Assembly: GCA_919901745.1 (NCBI GenBank)
Contig: CAKKPP010000011.1
Location: 1 to 52,467, forward strand
Source: Chloroflexota bacterium
GTDB lineage: Bacteria > Chloroflexota > Limnocylindria > Limnocylindrales > CSP1-4
DNA length: 52,467 bases
Direction: 5' to 3'
Positions 8,120 to 16,399 of this stretch are shown piece by piece (within the stretch, counting starts at the first letter, position 1; the number at the start of each line of letters is the position of its first letter). The position numbers and the translations under genes are program-made. The notes beneath the pieces were generated by a model. It was given only the letters and a program-made list of their open reading frames with translations. It made no database searches and had not been told where the DNA came from.

Positions 8120-9261
8120 GTCCCACCCCGGTCACGTTCGTGTCACCGATCGCTCCGGTCGGCTACAACTGGGAGGCGACCGACCGAGAGGTCGCCGAGC
8201 GCTACGGCGTGCCCCTCGAGCAGATCCTTCGCTTCGACCTCAACACCTCCCCCACCCCGCCGGAGCTGGCAACGCGGATCCTCGCCGGCGGTCGGTTCAT
8301 CACCCCGCTCTCGGAGTATCCCCCGGCGGACTATCACGACCTGATCGCCGCGGCCGCGAATCGCTATGGGGTGGCGCCCGAGGAGCTCCTCGTCGGGGCC
8401 GGCGCCGACGAGGTCCTGGATCTGCTCGCCAAGGCGTTCCTTCCGGCCGGCGGCAAGGCCGTCCTCCCCGTGCCGTCGTACGCGATGTACCGGGTCCTGA
8501 CCGAGCAGCGTGGCGCGTCGGTCGTGGCCGTCAGCCGGAAGGGCGCCGAGGGCGGCTGGGCAATGGACGTCGACGCGGTCCGCGCCGCCGCGCGCGATGC
8601 GGACCTCGTCTGGCTGTGCAGCCCCAACAATCCCACCGGGCTCGCCGAGCCCGACGGAGCGATCGCGGCGCTGCTGGATGGGATCACCGCCGACGCCGCG
8701 GCGGCCGGGCGTCCGGGCCCTGCGGTGGTGCTCGACGAGGCATACGCCGAGTTCGTCGGCCGATCGCTCGCGGGACTGCGCCGGACGTTCCCCCGGCTCA
8801 TCGTCGTCCGAACCGTGAGCAAGGCGTATGCACTGGCCGGGATCCGCGTCGGGTTCGCCGTGGCCGATGCCACGACGATCGCGGCGATCGCTCCCTACCG
8901 TCCCCCGGGCAGCGTGGCGACGACGTCCGTGACGGTGGCCACCGCGATCCTCGCCGACGACGAGGCGATGCGCGCCAACCTGGACCGCGTCGCGGAAGAG
9001 CGCCCTCGTCTGACCGCCGCGCTCGGGGCGGCGGGATGGACCGTCTTTCCATCGGTCACGAACTTCGTGCTGGTCGACTTCGGGACCATCGAACGGGTCG
9101 CATCCGTGGCCGATGGGCTCCTCGGCCACGGGCTGGTGCCGCGGACGTTCGGACGGGACCACCCGCTGGCGACAATGCTCCGGCTCACGGTCCGCGACCG
9201 CGCCGGCAACGAACGGCTGGCCGCCGCAGCCGGCGAGCTGGCCTGGGAGGCCTCTCGATGA
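8116..9261 (+). CDS. hisC: Histidinol-phosphate aminotransferase HisC
   Basis: HisC is a fold-type I PLP enzyme that transaminates imidazole-acetol phosphate. From GTG 8116 the product has 381 residues with PLSEYPPADYHDLIAAAANRYG near the N-terminus, VGAGADEVLDLLAKAF, the substrate/cofactor segment CSPNNPTG, the PLP-contacting DEAYAEF, the Schiff-base Lys in RTVSKAYALAGIRVGF, and a C-terminal Arg-containing LRLTVRDRAGNERL. Upstream in-frame codons are read-through of hisD and were not used. Coupled on both sides: GTGA with hisD, ATGA with hisB. Confidence 0.94.
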   Translation: MSPTPVTFVSPIAPVGYNWEATDREVAERYGVPLEQILRFDLNTSPTPPELATRILAGGRFITPLSEYPPADYHDLIAAAANRYGVAPEELLVGAGADEVLDLLAKAFLPAGGKAVLPVPSYAMYRVLTEQRGASVVAVSRKGAEGGWAMDVDAVRAAARDADLVWLCSPNNPTGLAEPDGAIAALLDGITADAAAAGRPGPAVVLDEAYAEFVGRSLAGLRRTFPRLIVVRTVSKAYALAGIRVGFAVADATTIAAIAPYRPPGSVATTSVTVATAILADDEAMRANLDRVAEERPRLTAALGAAGWTVFPSVTNFVLVDFGTIERVASVADGLLGHGLVPRTFGRDHPLATMLRLTVRDRAGNERLAAAAGELAWEASR

Positions 9262-9950
9262 CAACGCCGCTGGGATCCATCGAGATCCTGGACCGCGGTG
9301 CCGGCGGCGCGACCGGTGCCGGCGGCGCGACCGGCGCCGCCACCGCGACCGCTGGCTCCGGCGCCAGCCGCGTGGTCACGGTCCGCCGGCGAACGCGGGA
9401 AACCGATATCACCGTCCGCGTGGATCTCGATGGCTCCGGCCGGGCCGCCGTGGCGACCGGCGTCGGCTTCTACGACCACCTCCTGACATCGCTCGCGCAT
9501 CACTCGCTCGTCGACATCGAGATCACGGCCGCCGGCGACCTGGAGGTCGATGACCACCACACCGTCGAGGACGTGGCCCTCGTCCTCGGCGCGGCGATCG
9601 CCGAAGCCCTGGGAGAACGTGCCGGGATCCGGCGGTTCGGCGACGCGGCCGTGCCCATGGACGAGGCGCTCGCGACGGCGGCGATTGATCTGGGCGGCCG
9701 ACCGTACGCGATCATCGACCTGCCGTTCCGGGGCGAGCGCGTCGGCGCCCTGTCGCTCCAGATGGTCGAGCACGCCCTCGAGGCGTTCGCCCGGACGAGC
9801 GGCGCCACGCTCCACCTGCGCGGCACCGGTCGCAACGATCATCACCTGGCCGAGGCCGCGTTCAAGGCACTCGCCCGGGCGCTCCGGGCGGCGGTTGAAC
9901 CCGACCCGCGGCGAACGGGTGTCGCCTCCACCAAGGGGACGCTCGGGTGA
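9258..9950 (+). CDS. hisB: Imidazoleglycerol-phosphate dehydratase HisB
   Basis: HisB (IGPD) is a manganese enzyme that dehydrates imidazole glycerol phosphate. Metal-binding signatures are present: FYDHLLTSLAHHSL, EVDDHHTVEDVA, VEHALEAFARTSG and GRNDHHLAEAAFKALARAL. The protein is 230 residues, about 30 longer than usual monofunctional IGPD; the extra is an N-terminal Gly/Ala/Thr-rich segment (about residues 14-35) encoded by 18-bp direct repeats. No HAD phosphatase domain is present, so histidinol-phosphate phosphatase must be encoded elsewhere. The ATG overlaps the hisC stop. Confidence 0.94.
   Translation: MTTPLGSIEILDRGAGGATGAGGATGAATATAGSGASRVVTVRRRTRETDITVRVDLDGSGRAAVATGVGFYDHLLTSLAHHSLVDIEITAAGDLEVDDHHTVEDVALVLGAAIAEALGERAGIRRFGDAAVPMDEALATAAIDLGGRPYAIIDLPFRGERVGALSLQMVEHALEAFARTSGATLHLRGTGRNDHHLAEAAFKALARALRAAVEPDPRRTGVASTKGTLG
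9297..9332 (+). repeat. 18-bp direct repeat encoding Gly/Ala-rich segment in hisB
   Basis: GGTGCCGGCGGCGCGACC occurs twice in tandem (9297-9314, 9315-9332), followed by a degenerate third unit. It is in frame and encodes GAGGAT-type hexapeptides in the HisB N-terminal extension. Confidence 0.9.
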
Positions 9951-10636
9951 CAGCGCCGCCCGCGCCGTCGCGCGGACGCCTGCCGGCGGGGTCCATCGCT
10001 GCTGATCCTCGCCACCTGCGCGTGGCCGTCGTCGACTACGGCGCGGGCAACCTCGTGAGCATCGCCCAGGGTCTCGAGGCGGTCGGGGCCGCGCCGACGG
10101 TCGTCGAAGGTCCGCGGGGCCTGGCCCGTGCCGACGCCCTGATCGTGCCCGGCGTGGGCGCCGCAGCACCGGCCATGCAGCGCCTCGCGAAGGCCGGCCT
10201 CATCGAACCGATCCGCGCATGGATCGCCGACGGCCGTCCGTTCCTGGGGATCTGTCTCGGCCTCCAGCTCCTGTTCGAGACCAGCGAGGAGGACGGCGCC
10301 GAAATGCTCGGCGTGATCCCGGGCCGGGTCGTCGTCATTCCCGGCGCTCCCACGCTGCCGCACATCGGCTGGAACCAGGTGAACCAGGCGCGCTCGAATC
10401 CCCTCTTCGACGGGATCGCCGATGGCAGTGACCTCTACTTCGTCCATAGCTATGCCGGCATGCCCCAGGGCGATCGAGCGGAGGACGTCATCCTCGCCCG
10501 GACGACACACGGCGGCACGTTCGTCTCGGCCGTCGCTGATGGGCCCATGAGCGGGGTCCAGTTTCACCCGGAGCGGAGCGGGGCCGATGGCCTTCGTCTG
10601 CTGGCCAACTTCGTGCGCCACGCGGTTCCCGGCTGA
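9947..10636 (+). CDS. hisH: Imidazole glycerol phosphate synthase glutaminase subunit HisH
   Basis: HisH hydrolyses glutamine and channels ammonia to HisF. The 229-residue class I amidotransferase shows [22 protein letters not shown], the oxyanion strand [10 protein letters not shown], the nucleophile elbow [12 protein letters not shown] with catalytic Cys, PHIGWNQV, and the His/Glu of the triad in [10 protein letters not shown]. The first ~24 residues are a non-conserved extension, so a later start is possible, but the GTG at 9947 overlaps the hisB stop (GTGA) like its neighbours. hisF follows with an ATGA overlap, fitting an obligate HisH-HisF complex. Confidence 0.94.
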   Translation: MTAPPAPSRGRLPAGSIAADPRHLRVAVVDYGAGNLVSIAQGLEAVGAAPTVVEGPRGLARADALIVPGVGAAAPAMQRLAKAGLIEPIRAWIADGRPFLGICLGLQLLFETSEEDGAEMLGVIPGRVVVIPGAPTLPHIGWNQVNQARSNPLFDGIADGSDLYFVHSYAGMPQGDRAEDVILARTTHGGTFVSAVADGPMSGVQFHPERSGADGLRLLANFVRHAVPG

Positions 10637-11445
10637 TGCTCCGTCGACGGGTGATCCCCTGCCTCGACGTCGCCGACGGGCGTGTCGTGAAGGGCACCCG
10701 ATTCGTGGACCTCATCGACGAGGGGGATCCCGCCGAGCTCGCCGAACGCTACGCGAGGGAGGGCGCAGACGAGATCGTGTTCCTGGACATCTCGGCCGCG
10801 CCGCAGGGCCGGGCCACCCTCCTCGAGGTGGTGACACGAACCGCTCGACGCTCGTTCGTGCCGCTGACCGTCGGCGGCGGTGTGCGCACGCCGCACGAGT
10901 TCCGCGACGTGCTTCGGGCCGGTGCCGACAAGGTCTCGCTCAATACCGCTGCGGTCGCCGACCCGACCCTCGTCTCGCGCTGCGCCGCGCGGTTCGGGCG
11001 CCAGGCGGTCGTGGTCGCGATCGATGCCCGCCGGAGGAACCGCGACGGCGCCCTGGGCGCGCGGGCCTGGGACGTCCTCGTCCGCGGCGGCCGCGAGGTG
11101 ACCGGCCTGGACGCGCTCGAGTGGGCGCAGCGCGCGGCGGAACTGGGCGCCGGCGAGCTGCTCGTCACCTCGATGGATCGTGATGGAACGCGCTCCGGCT
11201 ACGACACGGAGCTCCTGCGACGCATCTCCGAGCGGGTCCACGTCCCGGTCATCGCCTCCGGCGGGGCCGCGGGACCGGACGACTTCGTCGCCGCCGTTCG
11301 CGACGGTGGAGCCGACGCCGTCCTCGCGGCCTCGATCTTCCACCGCCGGATCCACACGATCGCCGAGGTCAAGGCCGTGATGGCCGCAGCCGGGCTGCCG
11401 GTACGAACCGTCGCGGCCGCCTTCGCGACCGGAGCCACGGCGTGA
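10636..11445 (+). CDS. hisF: Imidazole glycerol phosphate synthase cyclase subunit HisF
   Basis: HisF is the (beta/alpha)8 cyclase that makes IGP and AICAR from PRFAR. The 269-residue product starts [19 protein letters not shown] with the catalytic Asp of the CLDV motif, followed by [16 protein letters not shown], the interface strand VVVAIDARR, the second catalytic Asp in [15 protein letters not shown], and [13 protein letters not shown]. Its stop overlaps the hisIE GTG. Confidence 0.95.
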   Translation: MLRRRVIPCLDVADGRVVKGTRFVDLIDEGDPAELAERYAREGADEIVFLDISAAPQGRATLLEVVTRTARRSFVPLTVGGGVRTPHEFRDVLRAGADKVSLNTAAVADPTLVSRCAARFGRQAVVVAIDARRRNRDGALGARAWDVLVRGGREVTGLDALEWAQRAAELGAGELLVTSMDRDGTRSGYDTELLRRISERVHVPVIASGGAAGPDDFVAAVRDGGADAVLAASIFHRRIHTIAEVKAVMAAAGLPVRTVAAAFATGATA

Positions 11446-12146
11446 CGACGGGCCTCGCCTCCAGGGTCGTGTTCGGTCCGGATGGGCTGGTCCCAGCGGT
11501 GGTGCAGGACGCGACGGACGGACGGGTCCTCATGGTGGCCTGGATGGACCCGGAGGCCCTTGCCGCGACGCTCGAGACCGGCGACGTCCACTTCCATTCA
11601 CGGTCGCGGAAGCGGTTGTGGCGCAAGGGTGAGACCAGCGGGAACGTGCTCAGATCGCGCGGGATCGAGCTCGATTGCGACGGCGATGCCCTTCTGGTGA
11701 CGGCCGAGGCCACGGGTCCCACGTGCCACACCGGGACGAGGAGCTGCTTCGATGCGGGCCAGGCATCGATCCCGGACTCGGGCCGGGCGGCGGACCCGAC
11801 CGCAGCCACTCCCGCGGACGACCAGGGGTTCGCGTTTCTCGAATCCCTCTGGGACACCATCCGCGCGCGTGCCGTCGACCCGCCCCCCGGTTCCTACACC
11901 GCGCGGCTCATCGAGGGCGGCGTCGACGCGGTGGGGCGGAAGGTGACCGAGGAGGCGACCGAGGTCCTGCTCGCGGCACGCGACGACGCGGAGGCGCAGT
12001 CAGCCGTCCGCGACCGCGCATCGACCCGCGCGGCGCTCGCCGGTGAGATGGCCGATCTCCTCTACCACGCGCTCGTCCTCCTGGCCGAGCGCGATGTCGC
12101 GCCGTCGGCGGCGATCGACATCCTCCGGTCCCGCCACCGCGCCTAG
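11442..12146 (+). CDS. hisIE: Bifunctional phosphoribosyl-AMP cyclohydrolase / phosphoribosyl-ATP pyrophosphatase HisIE
   Basis: This 234-residue fusion performs steps two and three of histidine synthesis. The HisI half (about 1-105) has [31 protein letters not shown], metal-binding [10 protein letters not shown] and [12 protein letters not shown]. After a short linker, the HisE half (about 125-234) is an all-helical MazG-like domain with [23 protein letters not shown] and [15 protein letters not shown]. It ends the operon. Its TAG and the tyrS TAG of the opposite strand share the palindrome CTAG (12143-12146), so the two convergent genes overlap by 4 bp and leave no room for a terminator. 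Confidence 0.95.
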   Translation: MTTGLASRVVFGPDGLVPAVVQDATDGRVLMVAWMDPEALAATLETGDVHFHSRSRKRLWRKGETSGNVLRSRGIELDCDGDALLVTAEATGPTCHTGTRSCFDAGQASIPDSGRAADPTAATPADDQGFAFLESLWDTIRARAVDPPPGSYTARLIEGGVDAVGRKVTEEATEVLLAARDDAEAQSAVRDRASTRAALAGEMADLLYHALVLLAERDVAPSAAIDILRSRHRA

Positions 12147-13477
12147 CGTGGGCCCGGACCGCGGCGGCCCACCCGCAGGCGCTTCTTGCCGACCCGGACC
12201 ACGAGCCACTCCTCATCGATCGGCGCCGGAATCGCGGCGGCGACATCGGTGATCCGCGCATCGTTGATCGAGATCCCGCCCTGGCTGATCAGGCGTCGCG
12301 CTTCACCGTTCGAGGCGACCGTCCCGCTCGCGACGAGGAGCGCCACGACGTTCGCGCCGAGGTCTCCCTCGGTGAAGGCGAACCCATCCACGGCTTCATG
12401 GAGCGTCGCCAGGACCTCGGGATCCACGATCGGCCCGCCCGAGAACACCGCAGCCGAGACGCGCGTCGCGTGCGCGGCTGCCTTCGCCCCGTGGACCCGG
12501 GTCGTGACGTCCACGGCCAGGGCGCGCTGGGCGGCGCGTTCCCCGGGGCGCGCCGCCAGGTCCTCCTCGAGGGTCGCGATCGATTCGGCGTCGAGCAGGG
12601 TGAACCAGCGCAGGTGCGTGCCCACGTCCCGATCGTCGGCATTCAGCCAGTACTGGAAGAACGCGTACGGCGTCGTCCGGGCGGGATCAAGCCACACGGT
12701 ATCGCCGCTCTCGGACTTGCCGAACTTCGTTCCCGACGGCGTCAGGAGGAGCGGGTAGGCGAGGGCGAACGCCGGATCCTGCTCGTCCGACCCGCCGGCA
12801 GTCCGCCGGATCAGCTCCAGACCGGCCGTGATGTTGCCCCACTGGTCGGCGCCGCCCATCTGGAGTTCGACCCCCATCGTGCGATGCAGGTGGGCGAAGT
12901 CCGCGGCCTGGAGGAGCATGTAGCTGAACTCGGTGAACGACAGCCCGCGCTCGAGCCGGACCTGCACCGAGTCCTTCGCCAGCATATAGGGCACCGTGAA
13001 GTGCTTGCCCACGTCACGCAGGAAGTCGAGCAGCCCCACCTCGCCCAGCCAGTCGAGGTTGTTGGCCATGCGCGCCTGCGCGGGCCCCGGCGAGAAATCG
13101 AGGAAGTGCTCCAGCTGGGCACGAATCGCGTCGGCGTTCGCCATCAGCTCGTCTTGTCCCAGGAGCGTTCGTTCCGAGGAGCGGCCGGATGGGTCGCCGA
13201 CCATGCCCGTGGCGCCCCCGACGAGCGCAACCGGTCGGCCGCGATGGCGCTGGAGCTGGAGCAATCCGAAGATCGGGACCAGGCTGCCCACGTGGAGGGA
13301 CGACGAACTCGGATCGAAGCCGACATAGCCGGCGATCGGCCGCCCCGTGGCCAGCCGGGCCTCCAGGCCCGGCGTCGCATCGTGGTACATGCCGCGCCAG
13401 CGCAGGGTCGCAAGGAGCCCGGCCGGACCACCCTCCGCGGATGGGGTGGCGTCCGCTCCCGCGTTCGGGGCCGTCAC
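12143..13477 (-). CDS. tyrS: Tyrosyl-tRNA synthetase
   Basis: TyrRS charges tRNA-Tyr. The 444-residue class Ic synthetase has the HIGH-equivalent [10 protein letters not shown] near residue 60, the tyrosine-pocket region with [14 protein letters not shown] and [19 protein letters not shown], and the KMSKS-equivalent KFGKSESG near 250-256. An S4 RNA-binding domain closes the protein ([16 protein letters not shown]). The start gives a ~22-residue extension before [10 protein letters not shown]. It is divergent from the penicillin-binding protein gene; a symmetric TATGCTA at 13539-13545 could serve both directions, giving tyrS a leader of about 55 nt. I saw no T-box hallmark in that short leader. 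Confidence 0.95.
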   Translation of the reverse strand: MTAPNAGADATPSAEGGPAGLLATLRWRGMYHDATPGLEARLATGRPIAGYVGFDPSSSSLHVGSLVPIFGLLQLQRHRGRPVALVGGATGMVGDPSGRSSERTLLGQDELMANADAIRAQLEHFLDFSPGPAQARMANNLDWLGEVGLLDFLRDVGKHFTVPYMLAKDSVQVRLERGLSFTEFSYMLLQAADFAHLHRTMGVELQMGGADQWGNITAGLELIRRTAGGSDEQDPAFALAYPLLLTPSGTKFGKSESGDTVWLDPARTTPYAFFQYWLNADDRDVGTHLRWFTLLDAESIATLEEDLAARPGERAAQRALAVDVTTRVHGAKAAAHATRVSAAVFSGGPIVDPEVLATLHEAVDGFAFTEGDLGANVVALLVASGTVASNGEARRLISQGGISINDARITDVAAAIPAPIDEEWLVVRVGKKRLRVGRRGPGPR

Positions 13478-13538
13478 AGGGTGGTTCGCCGAGCCGTCAC
13501 GACTCGATGGGTGCCGGGGGGCAGGGATCTCACGCCCC

Positions 13539-13545
13539 TATGCTA
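13539..13545. promoter_or_regulatory. Symmetric -10 element between tyrS and the PBP gene
   Basis: TATGCTA reads as TATGCT on the plus strand and TAGCAT on the minus strand, both acceptable -10 hexamers, the arrangement described for bidirectional bacterial promoters. The plus-strand start would fall within about 10 nt of the PBP ATG at 13560. No clear -35 on either side, so this is tentative. Confidence 0.4.
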
Positions 13546-13559
13546 TCGTGACCGCCTCA

Positions 13560-16367
13560 ATGCAGACCAGCCTCGTGCGGCGCCGACGCCAACGCCGGAT
13601 GGGCGCCAGTCGACGCCCCCGCGGCGGAGGCGCGGCGCGCAACGCCGCGATTGCCTTCCCGCTCCTCCTCTTTGCGATCCTCTTGGTGATCGGCTCGGCC
13701 GGTTTCGTCGGGGTCGTCTCCGCGTACGCCTACTACAGCCGCGACCTGCCCGATCCCAAGGCGCGGCTGCTCGGCCTGTCCTTCGATCAGCAGACGGTCG
13801 TCACCGATCGAACCGGCACGATCGACCTGGCGCGCCTCGGCGAGCGGAAGCGAGAGGTCGTGACCTTCGCGGAGATTCCCGATGAAATGCTCGATGCCAC
13901 GACGGCGATCGAGGACAAGGACTTCTGGAGCAACCCGGGTTTCGATCTCGGCGGCTTCGTCTCGGCCACCATCGACACGATCAACGGTCGACCCCGCGGC
14001 GGTTCCACGATCACGCAGCAGCTCGTGCGCAACCGGCTCCTGCCGCCCGAAGCGCTGGACGGCACCGTCTACGAGCGCAAGGCTCGCGAGATCATCCAGT
14101 CCATCCGGCTGACGCAGGAATTCCCCGGCGATATCGGCAAGGAACAGATCATCACCGCGTACCTCAACCAGAACTTCTACGGCAACCAGAGCTACGGGGT
14201 CAGGGCTGCCGCCCAGAGCTACTTCAAGAAGACGCTGGACGAGCTGACCCTCGCCGAGACCGCGATCCTCGCCGCCATCCCCCAGTCGCCGACCAGGTTC
14301 GACCTCACCAGACAGGCCGTCGTGGTGTGCGGCATCGAGCTCGCGGTCGAGGAGGTCTGTCCGCTCGCCGAGACCGCCCTGGTCGTACCGCCGGACAGCG
14401 AGATCGTGGTCCGGCGCAACCGCATTCTCGACCTGATGAAGACCCGCAGCGTGTTGTCGGGTGCCCGCCATGCCGTCGACGAATACGAGCGAGCCAAGAA
14501 GGAGTCGGTGATCCTTGCTTCGCAGGCGGCGACGCCGTGGAAGGCACCGCACTTCGTCTGGCAGGTTCGCGCTCAGCTCGCCGAGATTCTCTGCCCGGGA
14601 CAGCCCGCCGACGGCTGCGAGAAGGTCGACACGGGCGGCTATCGGGTCACGTCGTCACTGGACTGGCCGGCCCAGCAGATCGCCGAGAAGTGGACGTACG
14701 TGGCGGCCCGGGCGCCCCACGCGAAGAAGCCCGAGTCGATCCTGGCCGCCGCAGGAATTCCCGAGTCCGAATGGGGCTGGATCAAGGGGCTGGGACCAAC
14801 GCGCGCCAGACCCACCGGCGCAAACATCCACAACGCGGCGTCGGCGATCATCGACTATCGGACGGGCCAGGTCCTCGCCTACGTCGGGAGTGCGAGCTAC
14901 ACGAGCAACGGCTCGGCGAAGTTCGACCCGCAGTGGGATGTCCTGTCCGATAGCTGGCGTCAGCCGGGATCCGCCATCAAGCCGGTCGGGTATGCGATCG
15001 GGATCGATGACCGCACGATGACCGCCGCCACGATGTTCATGGACGTCGTGACCGACTTTGGCAAGGGGTTCACGCCGACCCAGGCCGACGGCCTGGAGCG
15101 CGGTCCGGTCCGCCTCCGCTCGGCCCTCCAGTTCTCGCTGAACATCCCGGCGATCAAGGCCGGCCTCACCAACGGCCTGGAGCACTACTTCAACCGTTCC
15201 AGGGACTTTGGGCTGGAGTACGGTCCACGAACCATCCCGGTCGTCTCGATGGCGATCGGAACGCTCGAGGTCCACCCGATCGACCTGTTGGGTGCGTACG
15301 GGGCCATCGCTGACGGCGGCGTGCTGATGCCCCGAACGATCATCCTCGACGTGACCGATTCTTCCGGCAACAAGATCTGGCCGCTCGAAACGGACCCGCC
15401 GAGCGGCGAGCGGGTCATCAGCGCGCAGGCGGCGTACATCGTCACGGACATCCTCGCCGGCAACACGAACCCCAAGGTGAACCCGTACTGGTCCGAGTGG
15501 CGGATCGTCGACGGCAAGACGGCCCGTCCCGCGGCCTACAAGACCGGTACCACCAGCGACAACCGGGACGTGCACGCATACGGCTACCTCGCTCCACCCG
15601 AGGACCCGACCGCGCCGGCGCTGGCCGTCGGCGTCTGGATGGGCAACAGCAACAACGAACCGAACAAGGGCAGCCTGTCGCTCGATTCCTCTGCCCCACT
15701 CTGGTCGGCGATCCTCAACGAGGTGAGCCGCGGTCTCCCGATCGCCGCGTTCAAGCCGCCGGACGGCCTGGAGACCGCCGCGGTCGACGCCATCAGCGGC
15801 CTCCTGCCGGGTCCCTTCACGGCGGCCACGGTGAAGGAGATCTTCATCAAGGGAACCGTCCCCAAGCGTGTCGACAACCTGCGGATCACGCTCGATGTCG
15901 ACGAGACTTCCGGGCTTCTCTGGCAGGACGGTTGCGCCGGACCGATGGTCCAGCGTGGCTTCCTCGACTTCAGCTCGGCGGAGCCCAATTTCCCGAAGTG
16001 GCTTCCGTTCACGCTCGAGTGGGCGTCGCGCGCGGCCAGGGGCGTCGGCGTGGCGGGCGGTCCCGAGCGCACCCGGACGACGTACTTCTACAACACCCGA
16101 TTTGCACCGTTCGGGAAGGGCTGGGGCGGCACGTTTGCGCCGACCGAGCTGTGCCAGCCGCTTCCGCCCCCGCAGTGCGATGCGCAGGGCAACACCGATC
16201 CGACGTTCCCGCCGATTGTCGGATCGTTCGGACCCGAGATCACGCCCGAGCCCACCCCCTGCCTGACGCCGGAGCCGACCCAGGAGCCACCGCCGGGTGG
16301 CCCCACGCCGACGCCGAACCTCCCGGGGCCAAAGCCCAAACCGACGCCGCCGGGCGCCGGCGGCTGA
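13560..16367 (+). CDS. Bifunctional penicillin-binding protein (class A, GT51 + transpeptidase)
   Basis: This 935-residue class A PBP polymerises and cross-links peptidoglycan. Order: basic cytoplasmic N-terminus, membrane anchor (about 29-54, AAIAFPLLLFAILLVIGSAG), GT51 domain with catalytic Glu in TTAIEDKDFWSNPGFD (near 117) and RGGSTITQQLVRN, then transpeptidase motifs SAIK in QPGSAIKPVGYA (~470), SLN in FSLNIPAIKA (~525) and KTG in YKTGTTSDNRDVHAYG (~660). A Pro/Thr-rich tail of about 50 residues ends the protein. In the GT51 signature EDxxFxxHxGxD the His position is Asn here. The ATG at 13560 was chosen because longer in-frame extensions read through the tyrS leader; GTG 13548 is an alternative. 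Confidence 0.93.
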   Translation: MQTSLVRRRRQRRMGASRRPRGGGAARNAAIAFPLLLFAILLVIGSAGFVGVVSAYAYYSRDLPDPKARLLGLSFDQQTVVTDRTGTIDLARLGERKREVVTFAEIPDEMLDATTAIEDKDFWSNPGFDLGGFVSATIDTINGRPRGGSTITQQLVRNRLLPPEALDGTVYERKAREIIQSIRLTQEFPGDIGKEQIITAYLNQNFYGNQSYGVRAAAQSYFKKTLDELTLAETAILAAIPQSPTRFDLTRQAVVVCGIELAVEEVCPLAETALVVPPDSEIVVRRNRILDLMKTRSVLSGARHAVDEYERAKKESVILASQAATPWKAPHFVWQVRAQLAEILCPGQPADGCEKVDTGGYRVTSSLDWPAQQIAEKWTYVAARAPHAKKPESILAAAGIPESEWGWIKGLGPTRARPTGANIHNAASAIIDYRTGQVLAYVGSASYTSNGSAKFDPQWDVLSDSWRQPGSAIKPVGYAIGIDDRTMTAATMFMDVVTDFGKGFTPTQADGLERGPVRLRSALQFSLNIPAIKAGLTNGLEHYFNRSRDFGLEYGPRTIPVVSMAIGTLEVHPIDLLGAYGAIADGGVLMPRTIILDVTDSSGNKIWPLETDPPSGERVISAQAAYIVTDILAGNTNPKVNPYWSEWRIVDGKTARPAAYKTGTTSDNRDVHAYGYLAPPEDPTAPALAVGVWMGNSNNEPNKGSLSLDSSAPLWSAILNEVSRGLPIAAFKPPDGLETAAVDAISGLLPGPFTAATVKEIFIKGTVPKRVDNLRITLDVDETSGLLWQDGCAGPMVQRGFLDFSSAEPNFPKWLPFTLEWASRAARGVGVAGGPERTRTTYFYNTRFAPFGKGWGGTFAPTELCQPLPPPQCDAQGNTDPTFPPIVGSFGPEITPEPTPCLTPEPTQEPPPGGPTPTPNLPGPKPKPTPPGAGG

Positions 16368-16380
16368 ACCACGTCGCTGC

Positions 16381-16399
16381 GAGGGTCCAACGACCCCTC
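16381..16399. terminator. Stem-loop between convergent PBP and mutS2 genes
   Basis: GAGGGTC-CAAC-GACCCCTC forms a short near-perfect hairpin in the 30-nt gap between two convergent stops (16367 and 16398). There is no U-tract on either strand, so termination is only suggested by position. Confidence 0.3.
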
